DNA of 64,000 nt from CAWHQZ01 sp963831645 (GTDB lineage Bacteria; Pseudomonadota; Alphaproteobacteria; Rhizobiales; Aestuariivirgaceae), in assembly GCA_963831645.1 (NCBI GenBank), contig CAWHQZ010000023.1:310001-374000 (forward strand). The letters are read 5' to 3'. Under the pieces are notes generated by a model. The model saw nothing but the letters and a program-made list of their open reading frames with translations, was not told the DNA's origin and searched no databases. The position numbers were made by a program, and so were the translations under genes. Shown piece after piece: positions 26,736 to 35,899 of this stretch (its first letter is position 1; each line of letters starts with the position of its first letter).

Positions 26736-27785
26736 TTACGGCTCGAGTGCGATCCGTCCGATGACTTTGCCTGCTCGCAGCTCGTCGATTGCCGCGTTGA
26801 TGCCGTCCAGGGGTCGAACCGCCACGGGGAATTGGTTTAGCCGGCCTGTCCTTGCCAGGTCCACGAGGTCCCGCGCCTCCGGCAAAGAGCCGACAAATGA
26901 ACCCGCAAGGGACCACTGGCGCAGCGGCAGCATCGGAATGGGCAGCGACAGCCGCCCGCCCATCAGGCCGACCATCACCACCGTCCCGCCCTTGCCTAGG
27001 CTGCTGAGGGCAAATGCGACGCTCTGCTCGGATCCGACAAAGTCAATAACCGCAGCCACGGTACCGAACTGCGAGCGCAGCATTCTTTGGGCGTCGGGGA
27101 GGGTCGGATCAATAGCGCCGGCAGCACCGTAGGCGAGCGCCGTTTGCCGCTTCGAGGCATCGATGTCGCCAACGACAACGCGCAGACTTGTCGTCGCCGC
27201 CGACAAGAGCAGCGCCATGAGCCCGACCCCACCAAGGCCAATGATCAGCAGGGATCCGTCGCACCCGGTTGCCAGCGCTTTCTTCAGGGCGCTGAAGGCA
27301 GTGAGCCCGCCACACATGAGACTGCCGGCAAGGCGGGCATCGAGCCCGGTAGCATCGATCAGGTAGCGCGGGTGGGGAACCAGTACGTGGCTGGCGAAGC
27401 CGCCGTCGCAGTCGATGCCCAGATACCGGGTATCGCGGCACAGCTGGTCCTCACCTTTTTCACAGCGCGCGCAGCTGCCGCAGCCGATCCATGGATACAC
27501 CGCGAATAGATCATGCTGGCGGCAGGAGCTGGCGACCCCAGTGCCGGCGTCGGCTATCACCCCGCAGATTTCGTGACCGAGGATATGCGGCAACTGCTGT
27601 TTTCCGCGCATATCGAGCCGCTCACCGCCGCCCGATTCCAGAAAACCGTCGATCAGATGCAGGTCACTGTGGCAGAGGCCACAATGGCTTACTTGCAGCA
27701 ACACTTCTAAGCCCCGGGGTGGCGCAGGGATACGGGCGACATACTCCAGTGGCTTGCCGTACCCGGTCAGGGCCTGCGCGCGCAT
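26736..27785 (-). CDS. Zinc-dependent alcohol dehydrogenase (MDR superfamily)
   Basis: The 349-residue enzyme has both zinc sites of bacterial alcohol dehydrogenases: catalytic ligands Cys35 and the His71-Glu72 pair (GHE), and structural Cys102, Cys105, Cys108 and Cys116 (CGSCARCEKGEDQLC). The NAD-binding glycine motif is GLGGVGLMA. Oxidation of a primary or secondary alcohol is likely; the exact substrate is unknown. It lies 17 bases downstream of rsmA on the same strand. A start at 27797 would add four residues. Confidence 0.85.
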   Translation of the reverse strand: MRAQALTGYGKPLEYVARIPAPPRGLEVLLQVSHCGLCHSDLHLIDGFLESGGGERLDMRGKQQLPHILGHEICGVIADAGTGVASSCRQHDLFAVYPWIGCGSCARCEKGEDQLCRDTRYLGIDCDGGFASHVLVPHPRYLIDATGLDARLAGSLMCGGLTAFSALKKALATGCDGSLLIIGLGGVGLMALLLSAATTSLRVVVGDIDASKRQTALAYGAAGAIDPTLPDAQRMLRSQFGTVAAVIDFVGSEQSVAFALSSLGKGGTVVMVGLMGGRLSLPIPMLPLRQWSLAGSFVGSLPEARDLVDLARTGRLNQFPVAVRPLDGINAAIDELRAGKVIGRIALEP

Positions 27786-27802
27786 CGTTGGGCCCAATTG
27801 TG

Positions 27803-28636
27803 TCAGCGCTCCAGCACTGCGGCCAGTCGGCAGAAGTCGGCGACGGAAAGCTCCTCGGCGCGTGCATTCGGGTCAACACCGACCTGGGTGAGGGCAGTCG
27901 CGGGATCGGTTGGAAGTCCCCTCAGGCTCGAGCGGAGCTTTTTCCGACGTTGACCGAACGCAAGTCGCGTAACCTCTTCAAGCGCAGCCGTTCGGCAACC
28001 AGGCTCGATCGGCGGCCCTGGCGTTATCTGCACGAGGCTTGAAGTGACCTTGGGAGCGGGAGTGAAAGCCCTTGGTCCGATGTCAAACAGTCTGACTGCT
28101 TTGGTGCGCCACTGCGCAAGCACGGACAGCCGTCCGTATGCCTTTCCACCGGGCCCGGCCGTGATCCGCTGCGCAACTTCCTTTTGGAACATCAGCGTGA
28201 GTGATTGATACCATGGCGGCCAGGTGTCCACGGTAAGCCATTTGATCAGCAGCGCCGTCGCGATGTTGTATGGCAGATTGGACACGACCTTTGTCGGGCC
28301 CGTTGCCAGCGCGGCCCAGTTTGTTTCCAGAGCATCTCCGCAAACGATGTCAAGTCTGTCGGGATAGGCGGCAGCTATCTCCGAGATGGCCGGCAGCGCT
28401 CGCTGATCGCGCTCGACTGCGACGACGCGGCCTGCGCCTTCGATGAGCAGCGCCCGCGTGAGCCCTCCCGGACCTGGCCCGACCTCGATTATGGTGTGTT
28501 CTGCCAGAGGTTGGGCGGCGCGCGCGATGCGGCGCGTCAGATTGAGATCGAGAAGAAAGTTCTGGCCAAGGCTCCTCCTTGCGCTGAGTCCATGCCGCGA
28601 GATCACTTCCCGCAGCGGTGGCAGGGGAATGCTCAT
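27803..28636 (-). CDS. rsmA: RsmA (KsgA), 16S rRNA dimethyladenosine transferase
   Basis: The enzyme dimethylates two adjacent adenines near the 3' end of 16S rRNA, a late 30S checkpoint. From the ATG at 28636 the 277-residue protein has the SAM motif EVGPGPGGLT at 51-60 and the catalytic NLPYN at 120-124. The ORF is open upstream into pdxA, but only because of a frameshift there. The natural pdxA stop would overlap this ATG (ATGA at 28636-28633), which supports the start. Confidence 0.93.
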   Translation of the reverse strand: MSIPLPPLREVISRHGLSARRSLGQNFLLDLNLTRRIARAAQPLAEHTIIEVGPGPGGLTRALLIEGAGRVVAVERDQRALPAISEIAAAYPDRLDIVCGDALETNWAALATGPTKVVSNLPYNIATALLIKWLTVDTWPPWYQSLTLMFQKEVAQRITAGPGGKAYGRLSVLAQWRTKAVRLFDIGPRAFTPAPKVTSSLVQITPGPPIEPGCRTAALEEVTRLAFGQRRKKLRSSLRGLPTDPATALTQVGVDPNARAEELSVADFCRLAAVLER

Positions 28637-29665
28637 CGTCCAGGTCCCGCGTTGCATGTCGCCATCCGGCGGGCAAGCTTCAACGCCGCGATCAGAACTC
28701 TTGTCGCAAGCCCGTCCGGTGCCGGCAACCGTCAGGGCAGTCCCGTGGTCCGGTGAAGTGCGGATGAACGGCAGTCCGAGGGTCACGTTCACCCCGGCAT
28801 GAAAGGCAAGGAGCTTGACCGGAATGAGCGCCTGATCGTGATACATGCAGATGATTGCATCGAAGGCTTTCCGCGCGCTTGCGTGGAAAATGGTGTCAGC
28901 CGGAAACGGACCTGCGACCTTGATGCCACGTCGCCGCAGCTCGTCGATGGCGGGTAAGATGATTCTTGCTTCCTCGTTGCCAATGGTTCCCCCTTCGCCG
29001 GCATGCGGATTGAGGCCTGTGATGGCGAGACGCGGTTCGGCCAGCCCGAAATAGCGTTCGAGATCACGCGCTGTAACTTCCGCCTGCGCGACGATCGCCG
29101 GCATGCTCAACGCACCGACTACTTCCTTCAGCGCGACATGGATGGTGACGGGAACCGTGCGCAGATCCTCAGCGACCAGCATCATGACCGGGCACGCCTG
29201 CTGGCCTTTTCGCTGCGCCAGGTGCGCGAGAAAATCGGTGTGTCCCTGATAAGTAAAGCCCGCCCCATACAGGACCTTTTTGTGAATCGGGTTGGTGACG
29301 ATTGCGGCGACCTTGCCAGCCAGAGCAAAGTCAACTGCACGCTCAATCGATTGAATTACCGCCTGCGCGTTGTCGGGCTGGGGAGATCCAGGCTCTGGGA
29401 TGCTCGCCAGCGCCATGGGCAAAACCGGCACCCCGGTGGCGAATGCGGCCGAAGCTTCGCTCGGGGAATCGATGCTGAAGATATTCGTCTGTATCGCCAG
29501 CCGCTCGGCCCGCGATTCCAGAAGCGCCCGATCACCGATACAAAAAAAACACAGCGAGGGGTCGCAACGCACTTGACGCCAAGCCGTCAAGGTGATGTCG
29601 GGAGCGATGCCGGCCGGCTCGCCTAGGGTCAAGGCCAAAGGCTTGGCGCCAGGCGCCCCGTTCAC
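28633..29665 (-). CDS. pdxA: PdxA, 4-hydroxythreonine-4-phosphate dehydrogenase, with a frameshift near the 3' end
   Basis: PdxA oxidises 4-phosphohydroxythreonine in pyridoxal phosphate synthesis. Metal-binding histidines are visible in the contexts YQGHTDF, GLNPHAGEGG and YHDQALIPVK. The reading frame is normal to VAGTGRA, where an extra T in a TT pair (28708-28709) changes frame. Removing it restores the family-typical ending LIAALKLARRMA and a TGA at 28635-28633. As written, the frame instead runs through into rsmA, giving a 620-codon ORF. surA overlaps the start by four bases. Confidence 0.88.
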
Positions 29666-30621
29666 TGCGTCTGATCCAGCGACAGCTCCGGATTCTTGTA
29701 GTCGATGAAGACCGTTCGGCGGAGTTCCTTGAGATACTTCGCTTCGTAACCCTCATAGAGCTCATTGAGCATCATGCTCTCGACCTGTTCGCGGGTCGGC
29801 GCCTGCCGCTCGATCGAACGCTTGCCGCAGAAGCCGATCATCTGAATGCCGGCTTTGGATCGCATCGGGCCAAAGATGTTGCCGGGACCGGCCTTGTCGA
29901 GCGCCGCCCGCAGCGGCGTGGGAAGGCGTGACGGATCGGTCTGAATGGTCTTGCTGATCTGGACATTGAAAATGCCGGAAGCCGCCGCCTTCGCGGACCC
30001 GCACCCCTTGTAGTTCGCCATGAACTGCCTTGCTTCGACAGCGCGTGCCACCAGCAGCTCGTCCATCATGGCATCGCCGGTGTTCTCTATTGGCAGCGTT
30101 ATCTCCTGAATCTCATAAGCCGACACGGGTTTGTGACGAGGATCGTTCTTCATGGCTTCCAGCTTGCGATCAACCGCTGCCGCGTCGACTTTCGCCGTGC
30201 TTTTGTATCTGCTTGTGAGGATTCGGTTGAACGACGTACTGGTTGCGAGGTGCTGTCGCAGCGTCTTCATGCTGATGCCGGCGCCTTTCAACTTGGCGGT
30301 CAGGCCGCTCACGTCGGTATTGGATCCCTTCGCCAGTTTTTCGACTGCGGCATCGATTTGCTTTTCGCTTGCCGTGACATTGAATTTCTTTGCCTCGTTG
30401 CGTTTGAGGACGTCATTAATCAGGAGTTCAAGTGCCTGCTTGCGCGAAAGCTGCTTCCCGGAACCGAGAATTGGCGTAAGCTTGATGCGCTGCTCCACGT
30501 CGAAATTTGTAATCGGCTGATCACTGACGACCGCGACGACTCCCTGGTTGGCAGCCGAGGCTGCCATGGCCGGCAGGGGCGCCAGCGCCACGAGCGCGAG
30601 AACGAGCACCCACCTATGCAT
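29662..30621 (-). CDS. surA: SurA-like periplasmic chaperone/peptidyl-prolyl isomerase
   Basis: From the ATG at 30621 the protein has 319 residues with a signal peptide (MHRWVLVLALVALAPLPAMA), an N-terminal chaperone domain beginning VVAVVSDQPITNFDV and one degenerate parvulin-like domain in the second half. SurA escorts unfolded outer membrane proteins to BAM. Its place between lptD and pdxA matches the conserved cluster. An ATG at 30675 would add 18 residues before the signal peptide and is less likely. Confidence 0.87.
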   Translation of the reverse strand: MHRWVLVLALVALAPLPAMAASAANQGVVAVVSDQPITNFDVEQRIKLTPILGSGKQLSRKQALELLINDVLKRNEAKKFNVTASEKQIDAAVEKLAKGSNTDVSGLTAKLKGAGISMKTLRQHLATSTSFNRILTSRYKSTAKVDAAAVDRKLEAMKNDPRHKPVSAYEIQEITLPIENTGDAMMDELLVARAVEARQFMANYKGCGSAKAAASGIFNVQISKTIQTDPSRLPTPLRAALDKAGPGNIFGPMRSKAGIQMIGFCGKRSIERQAPTREQVESMMLNELYEGYEAKYLKELRRTVFIDYKNPELSLDQTQ

Positions 30622-30707
30622 GGGACTGCAACAGGAACGCTGGAGGGGTTGGGGGATCACGGGTTGTTCAGCCATCGCCGGCGCTGATTGGCACAGAATT
30701 GTGGCGG

Positions 30708-33029
30708 CTAAAAGCCGTCGTCATCTCCGCTTCCGCCCAACGTCTTGAAGTTGACGGAGAACATGAACGAGTGATCCTTGTCAAGGTCGCCATCATCGTC
30801 CTCGTCCCGCGATCCGGTGTAGGCAAACTTGAACTCGAAACAGTCGCAGTCATATCCAAAGCCGATCTGATGGCGGATCATCTGCTCGTCGATGAAGTCG
30901 TACTTGACGCCGCCAAATATGCTCCAGCCGGCTTCGAGCGGCACCGTAGCGGCCGCCCACGCCTGGCGCTCGTCGGTCGGCCGGCCATAGGCGGGGGCGG
31001 CTTCAACGTCTGTAAGGCCGCCGTTGAGCGCAAACCCGCCAAGGTCCAGGTCGACGGTGGCTTCCTGAACCGCCATGTTGAAGCCATCGTTGTCGAAACG
31101 CGTCTGATAGGTGAAACGCAAATTCTCCCAAGGCTGAAGCGCTAGCGCCGCGACCAGATCGAACTCCGACTCCTCGAGGCCCGATCCATCAACAAAACTG
31201 TTCTCGCCCGCAACATGAAACAACTCGCCAATGCTTGCCCTGAAAAACCCTCCGTTTGACAGCAGATAGCTGTACAGGACGCCGGCGTTGACCCGCGTGC
31301 CGCCCTCATAGCGGTCGTCGCCGGAGAAGCGGTCATGCAGGAATAGGTTGGTGTGGTCGAAATTGAGGTTGATGGCATCCTCGTTGCCGATCTCGTCCTC
31401 TTCGGTCTCATCGGTGGCAGCGATGACCTGGGCCACTGGCGTTACGACGTGCTGGCCGCCGGTAGTCGCGCGCACGAACGGCCACCGCAGATCCAGGCCG
31501 GCCGATGGCAGCAGGCGGGTTGCAGTTTCGTGCTCGTTGATTTCAGGCGGATCGGGCAGATTGTCGTTGATGTAAACGTCGCCCCGCAATCGCGCGAAGG
31601 GCGTGGCGAGGACGCCGCCGTTGCTGGTCATTGGCCTCTGCCAGTGGACGTCCGTCGTAGCTCGCGTTTGTTCGGTGCCCTGGTTGACGCCTGGATAGAG
31701 ATCGGCGGCGGAATCCTCCCGGTTCAGGCTATAGACCGAAGATCTGATTCCCAGTTCACCGCCCAGCACCGAATGGTCGAAGGTGTAGTCGTGCTCGACG
31801 TAGGGAAGTACCACCGGCAAGATATCGGAATTGTCGACGACGTAGTTTTGGAAGTGCAGCGCTCGGGCGCGGAAGAAGTTGCGATCGTCCAGACCGGTGA
31901 TGAACGCCTGGCTGACGATTTCTTCACGATCATCGACCTCGTATCGCCGCATGAACGTTCTGTCCGACGCCGTTGCGCCGTCCCAGCCCCAGGTCCAGTT
32001 CTCGTTGATCATGAACTCGCCCTCGGTGCGTATTGATCCACGCAAGTCCTGGTTTCCGGGAGATTGGAGGAAGTCGGCGTCGAGCTGGTAGATGCCGGCC
32101 AGATCAACAAAATATTGTCCGCTTGCCGTGCGCTGCCGCCAGACGGCACGCGGCATCACTCCCTGATCCGTGGTGATCAACGGCAGGAAGGTCAGGTCGT
32201 AGTCAGGCGCAAGCGCCCAGTAGTAGGGAATCACGACACCGAAGCCGATATCATCCGAGGCGGCGAACCGTGGAGTAAGAAAACCAGACTTGCGCTCGGT
32301 CGTTCCGTCGCCATGGGAGAACCAGGGCAGCCAGAAAACCGGCACCCCCGCAAATTCGAACGTCATGTCTTCATGGCGCACCTCATGCGCCTGTTGATCG
32401 TGAATTGCGACACGCGACTTGATTTGCCACAGCGGAGTCCCGTCGGCGAGCACACACGTCTTGCACCGGGTATAGGCTGCGCGCTCGAACACGGTGATGA
32501 CACCGTCCTTGCGGCGCGCATACTCCGCAGTCACCGTGGCATCGTTGGTGAGCAACAAACGCAAGTGTTCGGCGAATCCGTCGCGGAACTTGTTTTGCAG
32601 CTGGATGAGATCGGCCTCCAGAATGTTGCCGCCGGGTTCGCGCAACCTGATGTTGCCGTCGGCACGCAGGATGTCGTCATCCTGATCATAGCTCACCCGG
32701 TTGGCTACGAGGATGTAGGGCCCGTAGGTGATGACCACGCGCCCGCGTGCAGTAGCGGTCCTGGTGACCGGATCGTAGCTCAGGACCTCCGCATCGACTT
32801 GGACGCGCGTGCCGGAAGGCGGCTTGCGGATATCGAACTCTGGCGCGTCGACGGCCAGTTCGGGCGACAACAGAGAACCGGCACTCGCCGCAGACGCGAA
32901 GAATGTCATGAGGACAGCTATTACGAGCGCCAGCACGGAGCTTGCCCGCCGGTGCGTAACGAGGCCGTTGCGCCAAGCGGGACTCGCCCACAGCAAGGCG
33001 CGCAAGCTCCCATTGCCCTGCAAGTGCAT
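30708..33029 (-). CDS. lptD: LptD, LPS-assembly outer membrane protein
   Basis: The 773-residue protein has a signal sequence ending near ASAASAG, an OstA/LptA-like beta-jellyroll domain at about 70-200 (VQVDAEVLSYD, ILVANRVSYDQ) and a large C-terminal beta-barrel. LptD is the outer membrane pore that places lipopolysaccharide on the cell surface. Cysteines near RCKTCVLADG and the C-terminal YDCDCFEFKF could form the disulfides known in LptD. The usual upstream partners lptF and lptG are absent here. Confidence 0.93.
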   Translation of the reverse strand: MHLQGNGSLRALLWASPAWRNGLVTHRRASSVLALVIAVLMTFFASAASAGSLLSPELAVDAPEFDIRKPPSGTRVQVDAEVLSYDPVTRTATARGRVVITYGPYILVANRVSYDQDDDILRADGNIRLREPGGNILEADLIQLQNKFRDGFAEHLRLLLTNDATVTAEYARRKDGVITVFERAAYTRCKTCVLADGTPLWQIKSRVAIHDQQAHEVRHEDMTFEFAGVPVFWLPWFSHGDGTTERKSGFLTPRFAASDDIGFGVVIPYYWALAPDYDLTFLPLITTDQGVMPRAVWRQRTASGQYFVDLAGIYQLDADFLQSPGNQDLRGSIRTEGEFMINENWTWGWDGATASDRTFMRRYEVDDREEIVSQAFITGLDDRNFFRARALHFQNYVVDNSDILPVVLPYVEHDYTFDHSVLGGELGIRSSVYSLNREDSAADLYPGVNQGTEQTRATTDVHWQRPMTSNGGVLATPFARLRGDVYINDNLPDPPEINEHETATRLLPSAGLDLRWPFVRATTGGQHVVTPVAQVIAATDETEEDEIGNEDAINLNFDHTNLFLHDRFSGDDRYEGGTRVNAGVLYSYLLSNGGFFRASIGELFHVAGENSFVDGSGLEESEFDLVAALALQPWENLRFTYQTRFDNDGFNMAVQEATVDLDLGGFALNGGLTDVEAAPAYGRPTDERQAWAAATVPLEAGWSIFGGVKYDFIDEQMIRHQIGFGYDCDCFEFKFAYTGSRDEDDDGDLDKDHSFMFSVNFKTLGGSGDDDGF

Positions 33030-33255
33030 GATTGCCCGCTAATCCACCCGAACGCAATCAAAGACGCATGCGTCGTAGACCGTTTTAACCCTTCAAACCT
33101 CGAAACGGAAGGGCGAAAATGTGAAATAGTTGAAAGTGTTATCGGAAAGTTGCCCCGTCTGCCGATACGCGCCCACGCGGCCGAGGTTGCGGTGAGGGGC
33201 CGAAGCAGGTAGATGGGCGCCTCGCTTTCGGCCCGAAATTCTGTGGAATTTGCCA

Positions 33256-34743
33256 ATGAAAATCTCGTTTGCGCCTGCAAAAATGCCACCGGGCGGCGCC
33301 CTGGTGGTGTTTACGGCTCCGGGAAACAAGCTGGCGGGCGTTGCCAGGGCCGCCGACGTGGCCTCCCGTGGCCATGTGGGGCGGGCGATTGCTGCCGCTC
33401 GGTTCGAATCAGGTGGCAATCAGGTGCTCGACCTCTTTGCGCCCGTCGGAAACACCGTGCGGCGGCTGATCGTCATCGGCTTGGGTGAAGTCGAAAAGCT
33501 GCAATTGCGTGACCTCGAAAACGCCGGCGGCAATGCTGCCGGCGCCCTGGCGGCCGCCAAGGTGCGGGAGGCTGCGGTCGCCGCCGACATGCAGCTTCCC
33601 ACCGCGATCGAGCCACCTGTGGCAGCTGCTTTCCTCGCCTCTGGCATCCGGCTTCGGACATACTCGTTTGCCAAGTACAAATCGAAGAAAGCCAAGGCGC
33701 GCGCCGATCTAGATCGGGTTCGAATCTTGTGCTCCAACCCAAAGGCGGCTGCGCGCCGCTTTGCCGGCTGTGACGCCGTCGTCGATGGCGTTCATCTGGC
33801 TCGCGACCTCGTTAACGAGCCGGCCAACCACCTGACACCGATGATGTTTGCCGACAGGGCAAAGGGCTTGGCAAAGACAGGGCTGAAGGTCGAGGTGCTG
33901 TCACCGCGCGAAATGAAAAGGCTCGGCATGGGAGCTTTGCTCGGCGTGGCCAAAGGCTCGGCCAACGAGGCCCGGATGGTCGTAATGCGCTGGGCTGGCG
34001 GCAAGAAAGGCGCGCCTCCCCTGGCCTTCGTCGGGAAGGGCGTCACGTTCGATACTGGCGGCATTTCAATGAAGCCAGCGGCGGGTATGGAAGACATGAA
34101 GGGTGATATGGGCGGGGCGGCGTGCGTTACCGGTTTGATGTATGCGCTCGCGTCCCGGAAGGCGCGGGTCAATGCTGTGGGAGTGGTAGGCCTGGCGGAA
34201 AACATGCCGAGCGGCACGGCTCAGCGCCCCGGCGACGTAGTGACATCCATGTCGGGCAAAACCATCGCCGTGCTCAACACCGATGCGGAAGGCCGTCTCG
34301 TTTTGGCCGACGCCCTCTGGTACACGCAAAAGCGCTTCAAACCGAAACTCATGATCAACCTGGCCACGCTCACGGGAGCGATCATGATCGCTCTCGGCAA
34401 GGAGTATGCGGGCCTTTTCTGCAACGATGACGAGCTATCCAGCCGGCTGGTGGCAGCCGGCATCGAAACCGGAGAGCGACTCTGGCGCATGCCGTTGGCC
34501 GAGGAGTATGACCGACTGATAGATTCCGACATTGCCGATGTGAAGAACATCGGCGGGCGCAATGCCGGCGCGATAACCGGCGCCCAATTTCTCAAGCGTT
34601 TCGTGGACGGCGTGCCCTGGGCGCACATCGACATCGCGGGAACGGCCATGGACTCTGCGAAATCGCCCATCAATCAGAGCTGGGGTTCTGGCTGGGGGGT
34701 ACGCCTTCTCGATCGCCTGGTGGCGGCACACTACGAGGCATGA
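33256..34743 (+). CDS. pepA: PepA, leucyl aminopeptidase
   Basis: The M17 family two-zinc aminopeptidase removes N-terminal residues from peptides. The 495-residue protein contains VGKGVTFDTGG, with the metal-binding lysine and aspartate, and the family signature NTDAEGRL at 341-348. The ATG at 33256 (MKISFAPAKMPP) is chosen over a TTG at 33250. It faces lptD across 226 bases that contain no recognisable gene and is followed by holC after only six bases. Confidence 0.95.
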   Translation: MKISFAPAKMPPGGALVVFTAPGNKLAGVARAADVASRGHVGRAIAAARFESGGNQVLDLFAPVGNTVRRLIVIGLGEVEKLQLRDLENAGGNAAGALAAAKVREAAVAADMQLPTAIEPPVAAAFLASGIRLRTYSFAKYKSKKAKARADLDRVRILCSNPKAAARRFAGCDAVVDGVHLARDLVNEPANHLTPMMFADRAKGLAKTGLKVEVLSPREMKRLGMGALLGVAKGSANEARMVVMRWAGGKKGAPPLAFVGKGVTFDTGGISMKPAAGMEDMKGDMGGAACVTGLMYALASRKARVNAVGVVGLAENMPSGTAQRPGDVVTSMSGKTIAVLNTDAEGRLVLADALWYTQKRFKPKLMINLATLTGAIMIALGKEYAGLFCNDDELSSRLVAAGIETGERLWRMPLAEEYDRLIDSDIADVKNIGGRNAGAITGAQFLKRFVDGVPWAHIDIAGTAMDSAKSPINQSWGSGWGVRLLDRLVAAHYEA

Positions 34744-34746
34744 GAC

Positions 34747-35196
34747 GTGACGGAGGTCCTGCTCTACTGCCTGGAGCGCCAGCCGCTCGAACGGGTTCTG
34801 CCGGTGCTGATTGACAGGACGCTGGAACGCGGCTGGCGCGCAGTCATTCAAGTGGGCTCGGAAGAGCGCGTCGAAGCAATATCGACCGCACTGTGGACGA
34901 CTGGAGAGCAATCGTTTCGTCCCCACGGCACGACGCGCGACGGCAACGCCGATCTCCAGCCCGTCTGGATCACTACCGACAGCGACAATCCGAACGGTGC
35001 TCGCGTGCGCTTCATGGTCGATGGTGAATTCGGCGTGGATTTCGATGGTTTTGACCGTGTCGTCTTTATGTTCGATGGCCGCGACGCGGCGGCCCGTGCA
35101 AGCGCCGACGGAGTTTGGCAGGAGGCCAAGGCTCGCGGCCACAGCACCACCTATTGGCGCCAGGATGAGACTGGCCGCTGGCAGCAGAGCGGGTGA
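34747..35196 (+). CDS. holC: HolC, DNA polymerase III chi subunit
   Basis: The 149-residue protein matches chi: VLLYCLERQPLERVLPVL, then RGWRAVIQVGSEERVEAIS and the C-terminal FDRVVFMFDG. Chi links the clamp loader to single-stranded DNA-binding protein. It starts at a GTG and lies directly after pepA, an arrangement found in many Proteobacteria. Confidence 0.9.
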   Translation: MTEVLLYCLERQPLERVLPVLIDRTLERGWRAVIQVGSEERVEAISTALWTTGEQSFRPHGTTRDGNADLQPVWITTDSDNPNGARVRFMVDGEFGVDFDGFDRVVFMFDGRDAAARASADGVWQEAKARGHSTTYWRQDETGRWQQSG

Positions 35197-35202
35197 GGAA
35201 GA

Positions 35203-35892
35203 ATGACCACACATGCGCTGATTGTGGGCGCCGGCTCGGGACTTTCGGCGGCGCTGGCCCGGACCTTCTCGGGTGCTGGCATGAAGGTCGTCCTCGCAGC
35301 CCGCAATACAGCCAAGCTTGACAACTTGTGCCGCGAAACCGGTGCCGTTGCGAAGGGTTGTGACGCGGCCGAGCCCGCCTCAGTGCGCCGGTTGTTCGAG
35401 GCTCTCGATACGGAAGGGCGCGCTCCGTCTCTCGTCGTCTACAACGCCGGCCTCAGGATCAGGGGCAAGATCACCGAGCTGGCTGCCGATGAGATCGACG
35501 CGGCGTGGAAGGTCGGGGCCTTCGGCGGCTTCCTGGTGGGTCAGGAGGCGGCGCGGCGTATGCTGAGGATTGGGAGCGGCACGATCCTTTTTACCGGCGC
35601 TACCGCCAGCATCAAGGGATTCGCGCTCTCCGCGGGCTTCGCGATGGCCAAGTTCGCGCTGCGCGGCCTGGCCCAGTCGATGGCGCGCGAGCTGCAACCG
35701 AAGGGCATTCATGTCGCGCACGTGATAATCGATGGCGGCATCCGCAGCGATGTGTACGTTCCCGCGCCCGGCAAGGAAGAGTCAGCCCTGGATGCGGCAG
35801 CCATCGCCGAGTCCTATCTCGCTCTATACCGCCAGAAGGCCACTGCCTGGTCGCATGAGATCGACCTGCGGCCGCGCCTCGAGTCTTTCTGA
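35203..35892 (+). CDS. Divergent SDR-family protein with altered active site
   Basis: The 229-residue product has the SDR fold: a nucleotide-binding loop GAGSGLS (the third glycine replaced by serine at 15), NAG at 81-83 and TGATAS around Ser136. At the position of the catalytic YxxxK the sequence reads FAMAK, so Phe146 replaces tyrosine while Lys150 remains. It may bind a nucleotide without normal oxidoreductase activity, or use another proton donor. It follows holC by six bases. Confidence 0.8.
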   Translation: MTTHALIVGAGSGLSAALARTFSGAGMKVVLAARNTAKLDNLCRETGAVAKGCDAAEPASVRRLFEALDTEGRAPSLVVYNAGLRIRGKITELAADEIDAAWKVGAFGGFLVGQEAARRMLRIGSGTILFTGATASIKGFALSAGFAMAKFALRGLAQSMARELQPKGIHVAHVIIDGGIRSDVYVPAPGKEESALDAAAIAESYLALYRQKATAWSHEIDLRPRLESF

Positions 35893-35899
35893 ACGAAGG

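Noticed and set aside
27803..29665. A genuine bifunctional PdxA-RsmA enzyme
   Set aside because: The linker is not conserved-looking, and a one-base correction gives the normal PdxA end plus an ATGA overlap with rsmA.
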